Of a stretch of DNA of 8,374 bases, positions 1 to 6,409 are shown in pieces. Every line of letters starts with the position of its first letter. Position 1 is the stretch's first letter. The DNA lies in NCBI GenBank assembly GCA_010672185.1, contig JAAHHL010000244.1, positions 1-8,374 on the forward strand, read 5' to 3'. The notes below the pieces were generated by a model. That model searched no databases. It was not told the origin of the DNA and was given only the letters and a program-made list of their open reading frames with translations. Source of the DNA: Caldora sp. SIO3E6. GTDB taxonomy: Bacteria > Cyanobacteriota > Cyanobacteriia > Cyanobacteriales > Coleofasciculaceae. Both the position numbers and the translations under genes were made by a program.

Positions 1-114
1 GTTGTGCGAGCGATTGTACTCAATGTTCTTCGTCGAAATGGCTATGATTCCATCACAACTGCCCAAAGATTTCTATCTAACGATATTGACAAACTCCTCA
101 TCCTTTTGGAATGA
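1..114 (+). CDS. C-terminal fragment of a probable transposase (partial at left edge)
   Basis: Frame 1 is open from the first base to a TGA at 112-114 and gives 37 residues, including AIVLNVLRRNGYDSI and then FLSNDIDKLLILLE. The pattern (a hydrophobic helix with LNxLRxNG, then a short tail) resembles the extreme C-terminus of ISAs1/IS4-like DDE transposases, but the catalytic part lies outside the window, so family assignment is a recollection rather than a proof. There is no start codon in the window, as expected for the end of a gene. The following 120 bases are repeats, and no terminal inverted repeat of an insertion sequence could be identified. It could also be an unrelated short C-terminus. 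Confidence 0.4.
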   Translation, partial: VVRAIVLNVLRRNGYDSITTAQRFLSNDIDKLLILLE

Positions 115-120
115 AACAGC

Positions 121-150
121 CCTGCTTTTTAAGGGGGATTTAGGGGGATC
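121..150. repeat. G-rich interspersed repeat (GGGGGATTTAGGGGGATC type)
   Basis: The segment contains TTTTTAAGGGGG, then ATTTA, then GGGGGATC. Its reverse complement, GATCCCCCTAAATCCCCC followed by TTAAAAA, is a dispersed repeat commonly met between genes in filamentous cyanobacteria. The left part, CCCTGCTTTTTAAGGG, can fold weakly (CCCT with AGGG), so it might contribute to transcript ends, but no proper terminator is apparent. Confidence 0.55.
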
Positions 151-182
151 AACAATGTACCCCATAGCAAAGCAAACTGCTG

Positions 183-243
183 TATTCCCAATTCCCTATT
201 CCCTATTCCCAATTCCCAATTCCCAATTCCCTATTCCCTATTC
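183..243. repeat. 7-bp tandem array (TATTCCC / AATTCCC), about 8.7 copies
   Basis: Eight complete heptamers follow one another from 183 to 238 (T, A, T, T, A, A, A, T as the first base of each unit, then ATTCCC), with a partial ninth unit to 243. This is a short tandemly repeated repetitive (STRR) sequence as described in cyanobacteria. On the minus strand, the array supplies the stop codon TAG (240-238) and the last glutamate codon of the SNF2 helicase gene, so the array touches coding sequence. Confidence 0.9.
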
Positions 244-3200
244 ATCAATCACGGCACTACGGTCAAGTAATAAGAGCGATCGCAACTGGTTAGTATCCAT
301 TTCTGTAAGCCACTGTTCTCCTGCATCAACTGTTTGCTCAGCTAATTGTTTCTTGCTTTCGATAATGTCGTTGATGCGTTCTTCTAAAGTGCCAGTACAA
401 ACAAACTTATGCACTTGCACATTGCGGGTTTGACCAATGCGAAAAGCGCGGTCCGTTGCTTGGTTTTCTACTGCTGGGTTCCACCAACGATCAACGTGGA
501 ACACATGATTGGCTCTAGTGAGATTCAATCCCGTACCTCCAGCCTTGAGGGAAAGAATAAAAATACGAGGGCCTTCAGGGTCATGCTGAAAACGGTCAAC
601 CATTTCCTCCCGCTGCTTTTTACGAGTTGCTCCGTACAAAAACAACACTTCCCCACTAAACTGTTTTTCTAAATAGGGTTTAATCAGCTTACCCCACTCA
701 GCAAACTGGGTGAAAATTAAGGCACGGTCATCTTCGGCAATTACTTCTTCCAGCATTTCCTGTAAACGCATTAATTTACCTGATCTACCTGCCAATCCTA
801 AACTTTTCTGCTTTAAATAATGGGCAGGGTGATTGCAAATTTGCTTGAGTTGCATTAACAGAGTTAAAATCTTGCCATGACGCTGGATGCCTTCCGCTTC
901 TTCAATATCTCCCAAAGACTCATCAACTAACTTTTGATAAATTGTTGCCTGTTCAGCAGAAAGACCACAGAAGACCGTCATTTCTTGCTTGTCGGGTAAA
1001 TCTTGAATAATAGATTTATCGCTTTTGAGGCGGCGCAGGATAAAAGGTTGCACGAGCGATCGCAAAGTGCGCAAAGAATCCGTATCTCCAAACTTTTCAA
1101 TCGGTAGGGCAAAGCGGCGCTGGAAAAATTGCCGCTCACCAAGATATCCTGGGTTGAGAAAATCTAAAATTGACCACAACTCTGCTAAGCGATTTTCTAC
1201 TGGTGTTCCTGTCAGAGCAACGCGAAACTCTGCTGAAAGTTGCCTTATTGCTTGGGATTGCTTGGCACTGGGATTCTTGATATTCTGTGCTTCATCCAGG
1301 GCTACACCCTGCCATTCAACACCTTGAAGGGTGGTAAGGTCTCGATAGATCAAAGGATAACTAGTAATTACCACCTGCTTGTCTTGAACTGCCTTAGCAA
1401 ATGCTTTCCTTTTGGAGCGTTTATCCCCGTGGTGAACTATAGTTTTAAGGGAAGGACCAAATTTCTTAATTTCTCGTTCCCAGTTCCCTAGCACCGAGGT
1501 AGGACAAACAACGAGGGTTGGTTTATCTAACAGTTCCTGTTCTTGGAGATGCAGCAACAAAGCAATAAACTGGGGGGTTTTACCTAATCCCATATCGTCT
1601 GCCAAACAAGCACCCAGTCCCCAACGTTCCAGAAAAGCCAGCCAACTGACGCCTCTTAATTGGTAAGGTCTTAGTTGTCCTCTAAAGCTTGCTGGTGTCT
1701 CAATCAATTCTATGGATTTGTTGCCTGTCAGATTAGTAATCAACTGTTGCAGAGCACCGGATGCCTCGAAATTAACCACTGGCAGTTTACCCATAGTGGT
1801 AGTATCGCCAGTACTCAGCCGCAGAGCATCTTCTACCGAAAGATTCATCTGGTTTTGGGTGGAGGCTAAGATGGTTTGAGCTGCTTTTACATCTGGCAAG
1901 TTTAGTGCCATCCACTCCCCATCTACTTCCACTATCGGTGACTGTAGGGCCATCAGATGGTCAAACTCTTGTTTCGAGATGGTTTTGTCTCCAATCGCCA
2001 GTTCCCACTTAAACTTGAGAAGACTGTTTAACCCCAAGCGCTCCTGTTTTCTCGACTTGGGTATTTCCGCACTGATGCTAATACCCAAACGCTTGGCTCC
2101 TGCTCCTGGTGCTAATCCTGGGGGTAGAACAATTCCCAAGCCATTGTTTTGCAAACGCCAAGCACTCCCCCGGATAAACTCATACACATCTACTGGGGTG
2201 AGCTCACAACAGGAGGGACATTTTTGGTGCAAGCTGGTTTCGATGGGGGGATAGAGTCTTACTGCCAACCCTAAACCTTTGAGTAATGTCTCCTGGGGTT
2301 GCTCAATTGTTCGTCCTTGATACTCCAATACCCCAATCGATTGCTGCCAAATGGTCTGAGCATCAACCAAAAAATCTGGCTTGTTCACTGCCTGCAAACA
2401 ATATACCAATTGCCAGTTCCCTTCCCCTGGGTTAGCTTCTTCCGGGTGAACTAAATTTGGCGTCGGTTTTTCATTCTCCGCGTCCCCGCGTCCCCGCGTC
2501 TCCGCGTCTTCTCTAGCTGGCGGTTGTAGTACCAAGCAGGTGCGAAAGAGGTTTTGTCCTAAAGTTTGGGTGTTTGGTGTGACTAAATTTTGTTGTACTG
2601 GAGTTGTCCAACTTTGTAGTGCAGTTTCTAAACGTGCCACATCTGAAGCTTCTCCCTCTATCGGCTCAGCAGTTTTAGAGAGTGCTTTCAACCACTCTTG
2701 TACTGGAGAAACCGTTACTGGCGGGGAAGCTTCCCCTAACCAACTGCGCACCTGGCTATCGATGGTACTACTTAAAAAACTCAGAAGTAATTCCTGAGGC
2801 GAGATTAGGGGGGTGAGAGAAATTTTGGGTAGAATTTCCATTCTCCGCGTCTCCGCGTCTCCGCGTCTCCGCGTCTGCTGACTCATTTCCCCATCCTCCT
2901 TTCTCAGATAAGCAAGGCAAGCTGAGGGCATAAGCTGGGAAAATTTCCCTAAACGTTCTTGATCTAGAGAACTGTCGAGGAGGGGTTGCCAACTAGCAAA
3001 GACATCCCCATTGGGTTGCTGATAGATCCCTGCTAAAAACTTATGCCGACTTAGCAAATCCAAACTCCACCGGGTTATCTGGCTCCAATAACGCAAATCC
3101 CCTCCAACATAAGCATCTGAGGTTTGGAATGCACCAAGGGGCAATAGTTGGAGGAACTTGACTGCGGTTAGAGGCTCAAGGCAGAACCCCTCCACTGTCC

Positions 3201-3597
3201 ACTCTTGAAGTTCTAAAGACTGCTCTTCTTCAGTTTCTGTAGGCATTTTTGCCGACATCAGTGGATATGCTGATTCCTTTTTGCGTGGGGGTTGAGTCGG
3301 TAGAGCAATGACCTGAGTTTGCCATAGCGGCTGAAGCTCACTAGTTACCCGAGGGGAAGTTTTTTTCCCTGAATTTCTACCAACCTCGACAAAGTAGTTC
3401 GATTTGGGGGAGGTAGGGGAAAGACTCTGAGAATCCAAAAAAGACGTTAATTGCTCCTGAGTCATTGCCCAGGGATGAAGAGTAGCACAATTAGTAGTCG
3501 TTGCCTCGACAGACCCCCTGGTACGCCAAGTTTCTCCCCAGATAAATAGATTACCACCCCGTTGGTGAGGTATCCAGCTGCCATGTAAAATTGCCAT
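238..3597 (-). CDS. SWI2/SNF2-family DNA-dependent ATPase/helicase
   Basis: This 1119-residue protein belongs to the bacterial SNF2 ATPases, which couple ATP hydrolysis to translocation on double-stranded DNA or displacement of bound protein; the cellular target in cyanobacteria is not established. Visible motifs: LADDMGLGKT (Walker A, about 665-674), DEAQ box (768-771), GTPVEN (motif III, 797-802), FTQF (962-965), LKAGGTGLNLT (motif V, 1017-1027) and DRAFRIGQ (motif VI, 1049-1056), so both RecA lobes are complete. The first 600 residues are the poorly conserved N-terminal region found in bacterial SNF2 proteins (DUF3670-like towards its end) and include a CPSCC cysteine cluster near 460-464. 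Two peptides rich in RRRGDAE/TRGRGDAE (240-252 and 361-375) come from inserted 8-bp repeats. The start at 3597 is chosen because MAILHGSW is the usual cyanobacterial N-terminus; no good Shine-Dalgarno is seen. The gene is divergent from pnp. Confidence 0.95.
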   Translation of the reverse strand: MAILHGSWIPHQRGGNLFIWGETWRTRGSVEATTTNCATLHPWAMTQEQLTSFLDSQSLSPTSPKSNYFVEVGRNSGKKTSPRVTSELQPLWQTQVIALPTQPPRKKESAYPLMSAKMPTETEEEQSLELQEWTVEGFCLEPLTAVKFLQLLPLGAFQTSDAYVGGDLRYWSQITRWSLDLLSRHKFLAGIYQQPNGDVFASWQPLLDSSLDQERLGKFSQLMPSACLAYLRKEDGEMSQQTRRRGDAETRRMEILPKISLTPLISPQELLLSFLSSTIDSQVRSWLGEASPPVTVSPVQEWLKALSKTAEPIEGEASDVARLETALQSWTTPVQQNLVTPNTQTLGQNLFRTCLVLQPPAREDAETRGRGDAENEKPTPNLVHPEEANPGEGNWQLVYCLQAVNKPDFLVDAQTIWQQSIGVLEYQGRTIEQPQETLLKGLGLAVRLYPPIETSLHQKCPSCCELTPVDVYEFIRGSAWRLQNNGLGIVLPPGLAPGAGAKRLGISISAEIPKSRKQERLGLNSLLKFKWELAIGDKTISKQEFDHLMALQSPIVEVDGEWMALNLPDVKAAQTILASTQNQMNLSVEDALRLSTGDTTTMGKLPVVNFEASGALQQLITNLTGNKSIELIETPASFRGQLRPYQLRGVSWLAFLERWGLGACLADDMGLGKTPQFIALLLHLQEQELLDKPTLVVCPTSVLGNWEREIKKFGPSLKTIVHHGDKRSKRKAFAKAVQDKQVVITSYPLIYRDLTTLQGVEWQGVALDEAQNIKNPSAKQSQAIRQLSAEFRVALTGTPVENRLAELWSILDFLNPGYLGERQFFQRRFALPIEKFGDTDSLRTLRSLVQPFILRRLKSDKSIIQDLPDKQEMTVFCGLSAEQATIYQKLVDESLGDIEEAEGIQRHGKILTLLMQLKQICNHPAHYLKQKSLGLAGRSGKLMRLQEMLEEVIAEDDRALIFTQFAEWGKLIKPYLEKQFSGEVLFLYGATRKKQREEMVDRFQHDPEGPRIFILSLKAGGTGLNLTRANHVFHVDRWWNPAVENQATDRAFRIGQTRNVQVHKFVCTGTLEERINDIIESKKQLAEQTVDAGEQWLTEMDTNQLRSLLLLDRSAVIDE
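2475..2510. repeat. 8-bp tandem repeat inside the SNF2 gene, copy 1
   Basis: Four and a half units of T(C/T)(T/C)CCGCG lie at 2475-2510 (units at 2475, 2483, 2491, 2499). On the coding strand the unit reads as CGCGGAGA. Because 8 is not a multiple of 3, the array is read in all three phases in turn and gives the peptide DAETRGRGDAE (about residues 364-374). It lies in a linker upstream of the ATPase core. The flank on the 3' side of the gene (about 2440-2474) resembles the flank of copy 2, suggesting a larger mobile repeat. Confidence 0.85.
2842..2876. repeat. 8-bp tandem repeat inside the SNF2 gene, copy 2
   Basis: Four exact units of TCTCCGCG (2842, 2850, 2858, 2866) and a partial fifth. 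On the coding strand this gives QTRRRGDAETRR at about residues 241-252. Arrays of this unit are a familiar insertion in filamentous cyanobacterial genomes, mostly between genes; here the array is inside an open frame without breaking it. The shared CATTCTCCGCG edge with copy 1 (2472 and 2839) argues for a common source. Confidence 0.85.
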
Positions 3598-3629
3598 GCT
3601 TACAAAGTTTTGAATGTTGTTACACCAAC

Positions 3630-3653
3630 AAAAAATCTCCTAGGTGATTTTTT
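3630..3653. promoter_or_regulatory. 24-bp dyad symmetry, candidate operator or bidirectional hairpin
   Basis: AAAAAATC (3630-3637) and GATTTTTT (3646-3653) are exact reverse complements around a central CCTAGG (3639-3644); the only asymmetry is the T/T pair at 3638 and 3645. As DNA it could be an operator for a dimeric regulator. As RNA it would form an A/U-rich hairpin with a T-run on either strand, so it could attenuate transcription in both directions. It lies 33 bases upstream of the SNF2 start and 166 bases upstream of the pnp start. No regulator can be named. Confidence 0.4.
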
Positions 3654-3686
3654 TAATTGATGAGCTATAACTAATCAGTATTTTGT

Positions 3687-3740
3687 CATTGGTCATTAGT
3701 TATTGGTCATTGGTCATTAGTTATTGGTCATTGGTTATTT
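3687..3740. repeat. 7-bp tandem array (CATTGGT / CATTAGT / TATTGGT)
   Basis: Seven full heptamers in the order CATTGGT, CATTAGT, TATTGGT, CATTGGT, CATTAGT, TATTGGT, CATTGGT, then TATTT. The variants themselves repeat as a 21-bp higher-order unit. This is an STRR-type array placed between the two divergent genes and 79 bases upstream of the preferred pnp start, so it probably lies in the pnp leader or promoter region. Confidence 0.9.
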
Positions 3741-3819
3741 ACCCCAAAACAGTAACAGAGCATAAATGCTACGATTGCCACAGAGAGAAAAACAGGATGA
3801 AGAAGGAAAAAGGTACCTA

Positions 3820-5964
3820 ATGGTAGAGTTAGACAAGTCGATATCTTTCGATGGTAGGGATATTAAATTAAAAGTGGGTCTATTTGCCCCACAATCCGGT
3901 GGATCTGTGTTGATTGAGTCTGGTGACACTGCCGTTTTGGTAACGGCAACCAGAGCTGCTGGCAGGGAAGGCATAGATTTTCTGCCCTTGTTGGTTGACT
4001 ACGAAGAAAGACTATACGCAGCAGGTCGGATTCCAGGTGGTTTCCTGCGGCGGGAAGGGCGTCCACCAGAGAAGGTGACCCTTACCAGTCGTTTAATTGA
4101 TCGTCCTCTACGTCCTTTATTTCCCAATTGGCTTCGAGATGATATTCAGATCGTAGCAACTACTCTGTCAATGGATGAACAAGTGCCACCGGATGTTTTG
4201 GCGGTAACTGGAGCTTCCATTGCTGTTGTACAAGCCCAGATTCCATTCTATGGCCCAATGGCAGCAGTCCGTGTCGGTTTGGTGGGAGATGATTTTATTA
4301 TTAACCCAACCTACAGGGAAATTGAATCAGGAGACCTGGATTTGGTAATAGCAGGTTCTCCAGAGGGAGTGATTATGGTGGAAGCTGGCGCTAATCAACT
4401 GCCAGAGCAAGATATTATTGAAGCAATTGACTTCGGCTACGAAGCTGTGCAGGACTTGATTCAGGCTCAGCAAGAGTTGATGAAGGATTTAGGGATGGAG
4501 TTGACGGTGGGAGATCCACCAGAGGTAAACTCAGAGCTTTTAGAGTTTGTGAGCGATCGCACTACTGAGCAGATCAAAAAAGTCCTCTCCCAATTTGACT
4601 TTGACAAAAGTGCTCGGGATGCTGCCTTAGATGAGATTAAAAAAAATTCCGTCATTGCACCTCTCGAAGAGCTACCAGAAGAAGACCCAATCCGCACCGC
4701 AGCTACAGAAAATAGTCAAGTAATTGATAGTGTCTTCAAAAAACTGACCAAAAAACTCATGCGCTCCCAGATTCTGGAGGATGGAGTCCGGGTTGATGGA
4801 CGGAAATTAGACGAAGTGCGACCGGTTTCTTGTCTGGTAAGTGTCTTACCCCAACGAGTTCATGGCAGTGCTCTGTTTAACCGGGGACTAACCCAAGTGC
4901 TTTCTACGACAACCTTAGGGACACCAGGGGATGCTCAAACCCTTGATGACCTTAATCCAGAAGGAGAGAAGCGTTATCTACACCACTACAATTTCCCCCC
5001 CTTCTCCGTCGGTGAAACCAAACCATTGCGATCGCCTGGACGCCGTGAAATCGGTCACGGAGCCTTGGCAGAACGGGCGATTGTACCAGTATTACCCCCC
5101 CAAGAAGACTTCCCCTACGTTATCCGCGTGGTTTCCGAAGTGCTTTCCTCCAATGGGTCCACTTCAATGGGTTCAGTTTGCGGTTCTACCTTAGCCTTGA
5201 TGGATGCAGGTGTTCCCATTACCAAACCGGTTAGTGGTGCAGCGATGGGTCTGATTAAGGAAGGAGATGAAGTCCGCATTCTCACCGATATTCAAGGGAT
5301 TGAGGACTTTTTGGGAGACATGGACTTCAAAGTAGCTGGTACTGACACCGGCATCACTGCTTTGCAAATGGACATGAAAATCTCTGGTCTATCTCTAGAT
5401 ATTGTTTCCGAGGCGATTAGCCAAGCCAAACCAGCCAGGTTACATATCCTCGAAAAAATGCTAGCGGTGATTGACAAACCCCATACAGACCTCTCACCCT
5501 TTGCACCCTGCCTGCTAACCATGAAGATTGATCCAGAAATGATTGGTCTAGTAATTGGACCAGGAGGCAAAACCATTAAAGGAATCACCGAGCAAACTGG
5601 TGCTAAGGTAGATATCGAAGACGATGGTACAGTTACCGTTTCTGCCGTTGAACAGGAAAGAGCGCAAAAAGCGATCAAATATATTCAAGGCATGACTCGT
5701 AAGCTGGATGAAGGAGAAGTTTATGCTGGTCGTGTTACCCGAATTATTCCTATTGGCGCTTTTGTCGAATTAGTTCCTGGTAAAGAAGGGATGATCCATA
5801 TTTCTCAGCTGGCAGACTATCGAGTAGGTAAAGTTGAGGATGAGGTTGCTGTAGGAGATGAAGTGATTGTCAAAGTCCGGGAAATTGACAACAAGGGTCG
5901 CATTAATCTGACCCGTTTAGGTATTCATCCAGATGAAGCAGCAGCAGCGCGAGCAGCTAACTAG
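3820..5964 (+). CDS. pnp: Polynucleotide phosphorylase (polyribonucleotide nucleotidyltransferase)
   Basis: PNPase degrades RNA 3' to 5' by phosphorolysis, releasing nucleoside diphosphates, and in cyanobacteria, which lack a classical poly(A) polymerase, it also adds 3' tails; cyanobacterial RNase E is known to bind it. The 714 residues match the usual length. Domains in order: first RNase PH domain (about 10-145) with the RNA-binding loop GGFLRREG (73-80, the FFRR loop of E. coli as FLRR), helical linker (about 235-320), second RNase PH domain (about 323-550) with GRREIGHG (407-414), the phosphate-binding SSNGSTSM (443-450) and metal ligands D496, D502 and K504, KH domain with GPGGKT (580-585), and S1 domain (about 631-700). 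The start at 3820 gives the family N-terminus MVELDKS and has AGG at 3811 and AAGGA at 3803 upstream; an in-frame ATG at 3766 would add 18 uncharacteristic residues. Two C7 runs (4995-5001 and about 5094-5101) are in frame. Confidence 0.98.
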   Translation: MVELDKSISFDGRDIKLKVGLFAPQSGGSVLIESGDTAVLVTATRAAGREGIDFLPLLVDYEERLYAAGRIPGGFLRREGRPPEKVTLTSRLIDRPLRPLFPNWLRDDIQIVATTLSMDEQVPPDVLAVTGASIAVVQAQIPFYGPMAAVRVGLVGDDFIINPTYREIESGDLDLVIAGSPEGVIMVEAGANQLPEQDIIEAIDFGYEAVQDLIQAQQELMKDLGMELTVGDPPEVNSELLEFVSDRTTEQIKKVLSQFDFDKSARDAALDEIKKNSVIAPLEELPEEDPIRTAATENSQVIDSVFKKLTKKLMRSQILEDGVRVDGRKLDEVRPVSCLVSVLPQRVHGSALFNRGLTQVLSTTTLGTPGDAQTLDDLNPEGEKRYLHHYNFPPFSVGETKPLRSPGRREIGHGALAERAIVPVLPPQEDFPYVIRVVSEVLSSNGSTSMGSVCGSTLALMDAGVPITKPVSGAAMGLIKEGDEVRILTDIQGIEDFLGDMDFKVAGTDTGITALQMDMKISGLSLDIVSEAISQAKPARLHILEKMLAVIDKPHTDLSPFAPCLLTMKIDPEMIGLVIGPGGKTIKGITEQTGAKVDIEDDGTVTVSAVEQERAQKAIKYIQGMTRKLDEGEVYAGRVTRIIPIGAFVELVPGKEGMIHISQLADYRVGKVEDEVAVGDEVIVKVREIDNKGRINLTRLGIHPDEAAAARAAN

Positions 5965-5999
5965 GGTTTGCGGAATAAGTCAATTGGCTCGCTTTTTTT
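5949..5999 (+). terminator. Possible intrinsic terminator of pnp
   Basis: GCGAGC (5949-5954, inside the last pnp codons) is complementary to GCTCGC (5987-5992), which is followed at once by seven T residues (5993-5999). The stem is GC-rich but only 6 bp with a loop of 32 bases, and its left arm overlaps the coding end, so this is a candidate only. Confidence 0.4.
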
Positions 6000-6006
6000 G
6001 GTAATA

Positions 6007-6052
6007 AGCTATCAGCTGTCAGCTATCAGCTATCAGCTTTCAGCTTTTAGCC
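6007..6052. repeat. 7-bp tandem array (AGCTATC and variants)
   Basis: Heptamers AGCTATC, AGCTGTC, AGCTATC, AGCTATC, AGCTTTC, AGCTTTT, then AGCC. This is the AGCTATC/AGCTGAT-type STRR seen in many cyanobacteria. Each unit contains the palindrome AGCT, so the array can pair with itself. It follows the pnp gene directly and probably lies in or just after its 3' untranslated region. Confidence 0.9.
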
Positions 6053-6072
6053 AAAGGTTTTGAGCTGATTTC

Positions 6073-6097
6073 GGGACGGTAATTTTGCTCCCGTCCC
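6073..6097. terminator. GC-rich hairpin downstream of pnp
   Basis: GGGACGG (6073-6079) pairs perfectly with CCGTCCC (6091-6097) across an 11-base loop. The stem is strong but the downstream sequence (GTTATTTAAAATTT) is only loosely T-rich, so it may be a 3'-end stabilising or back-up terminator hairpin rather than a classical intrinsic terminator. Confidence 0.4.
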
Positions 6098-6141
6098 CGG
6101 TTATTTAAAATTTATATAATATATGTTATTGAACAGTCGTA

Positions 6142-6168
6142 GGGTGTGTTAGCGCAGCGTAACGCACC
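6142..6168. repeat. Hairpin repeat GGTGTGTTA...TAACGCACC
   Basis: GGTGTGTTA (6143-6151) and TAACGCACC (6160-6168) are inverted copies with one G-U type pair, around the loop GCGCAGCG. The sequence TAGGGTGTGTTAGCG...CGTAACGCACC is a dispersed palindromic repeat of cyanobacterial intergenic regions. Here it lies immediately before the surviving higB fragment, exactly where the toxin's N-terminal two thirds should be. Confidence 0.7.
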
Positions 6169-6174
6169 GCAGTA

Positions 6175-6409
6175 GCACAACTAATTGTCTTAGTAGATTA
6201 CAAGTATCAAAAAATTTTTATCCGCCACGTACTAACTCATACCAAATCCGGTATCGATATACCCGCTATGCCCACATTGTAGAGACGTTTCATGAAACGT
6301 CTCAGAGCAAGATTTCACGGTTTGCTCAAAACGGCTCTATTGTAACCGGATTTGGTATCATGCAGAATATGACAAACAAAATTGGAAAAATGATGAGTGG
6401 TTCACGTAG
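6175..6409 (+). pseudogene. higB: HigB-type toxin remnant (mRNA interferase), interrupted by a MITE
   Basis: HigB toxins of the RelE superfamily are ribosome-dependent mRNA interferases whose gene precedes higA. Reading from 6175 in the frame of 6238-6240 gives a fragment ending VDYKYQKIFIRHVLTH at 6240. Read straight on, the frame leaves the family pattern and stops at 6280-6282 inside the inserted element. If 6240-6357 plus one TCA copy (6358-6360) is removed, the frame continues at 6361 as AEYDKQNWKNDEWFT and stops at 6407-6409. The joined IRHVLTH-AEYDK..WK is the conserved HigB C-terminus. The N-terminal part (about 60-70 residues in a normal toxin) is missing: an in-frame stop lies at 6160-6162 inside a palindromic repeat. 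The toxin is therefore inactive. The reconstructed stop overlaps the beginning of higA, matching the usual higBA arrangement. Confidence 0.8.
6240..6357. mobile_element. 118-bp MITE-like element inserted in higB
   Basis: The ends are a perfect 13-bp inverted repeat, TACCAAATCCGGT (6240-6252) and ACCGGATTTGGTA (6345-6357). They are flanked by a direct repeat TCA (6237-6239 and 6358-6360), also readable as TA ends in the style of IS630/Tc1-mariner elements. It has no coding capacity. Inside are a perfect 22-bp palindrome (6282-6303, GAGACGTTTCA and its complement) and a second small stem (GAGCAA 6305-6310 with TTGCTC 6322-6327). Termini with TACCAAATCCGG are common in cyanobacterial small repeats. 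Removing the element plus one TCA restores the higB reading frame, which is strong support for the boundaries. Confidence 0.85.

Larger units (their letters stand above)
3598..3819. other. Divergent intergenic region between SNF2 helicase and pnp
   Basis: The 222 bases hold the promoters of both divergent genes, though no convincing -35/-10 pair can be pointed out. TATAAC at 3666 is the best -10-like hexamer for pnp but has no clear -35. The region contains a 24-bp dyad at 3630-3653 and a 7-bp tandem array at 3687-3740. No RNA gene or small open frame with support was seen. Confidence 0.6.

Noticed and set aside
183..243. CRISPR-like array
   Set aside because: The units are only 7 bp and directly adjacent, without unique spacers; the same holds for the other tandem arrays.
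2..433. Plus-strand open frame covering the heptamer array and the end of the SNF2 gene
   Set aside because: Its middle is just translated repeat (IPYSLFPIPNSQFPIP) and its end is antisense to the conserved helicase motifs; the true reading of 1-114 is frame 1.
3766..3819. In-frame N-terminal extension of PNPase starting at ATG 3766
   Set aside because: The 18 extra residues (charged, no family match) precede the conserved MVELDKS start at 3820, which has AGG/AAGGA upstream; the family begins there.
5292..5678. Minus-strand open frame of 128 codons inside pnp
   Set aside because: It lies opposite the conserved catalytic and KH parts of PNPase and has no recognisable domain or ribosome site.
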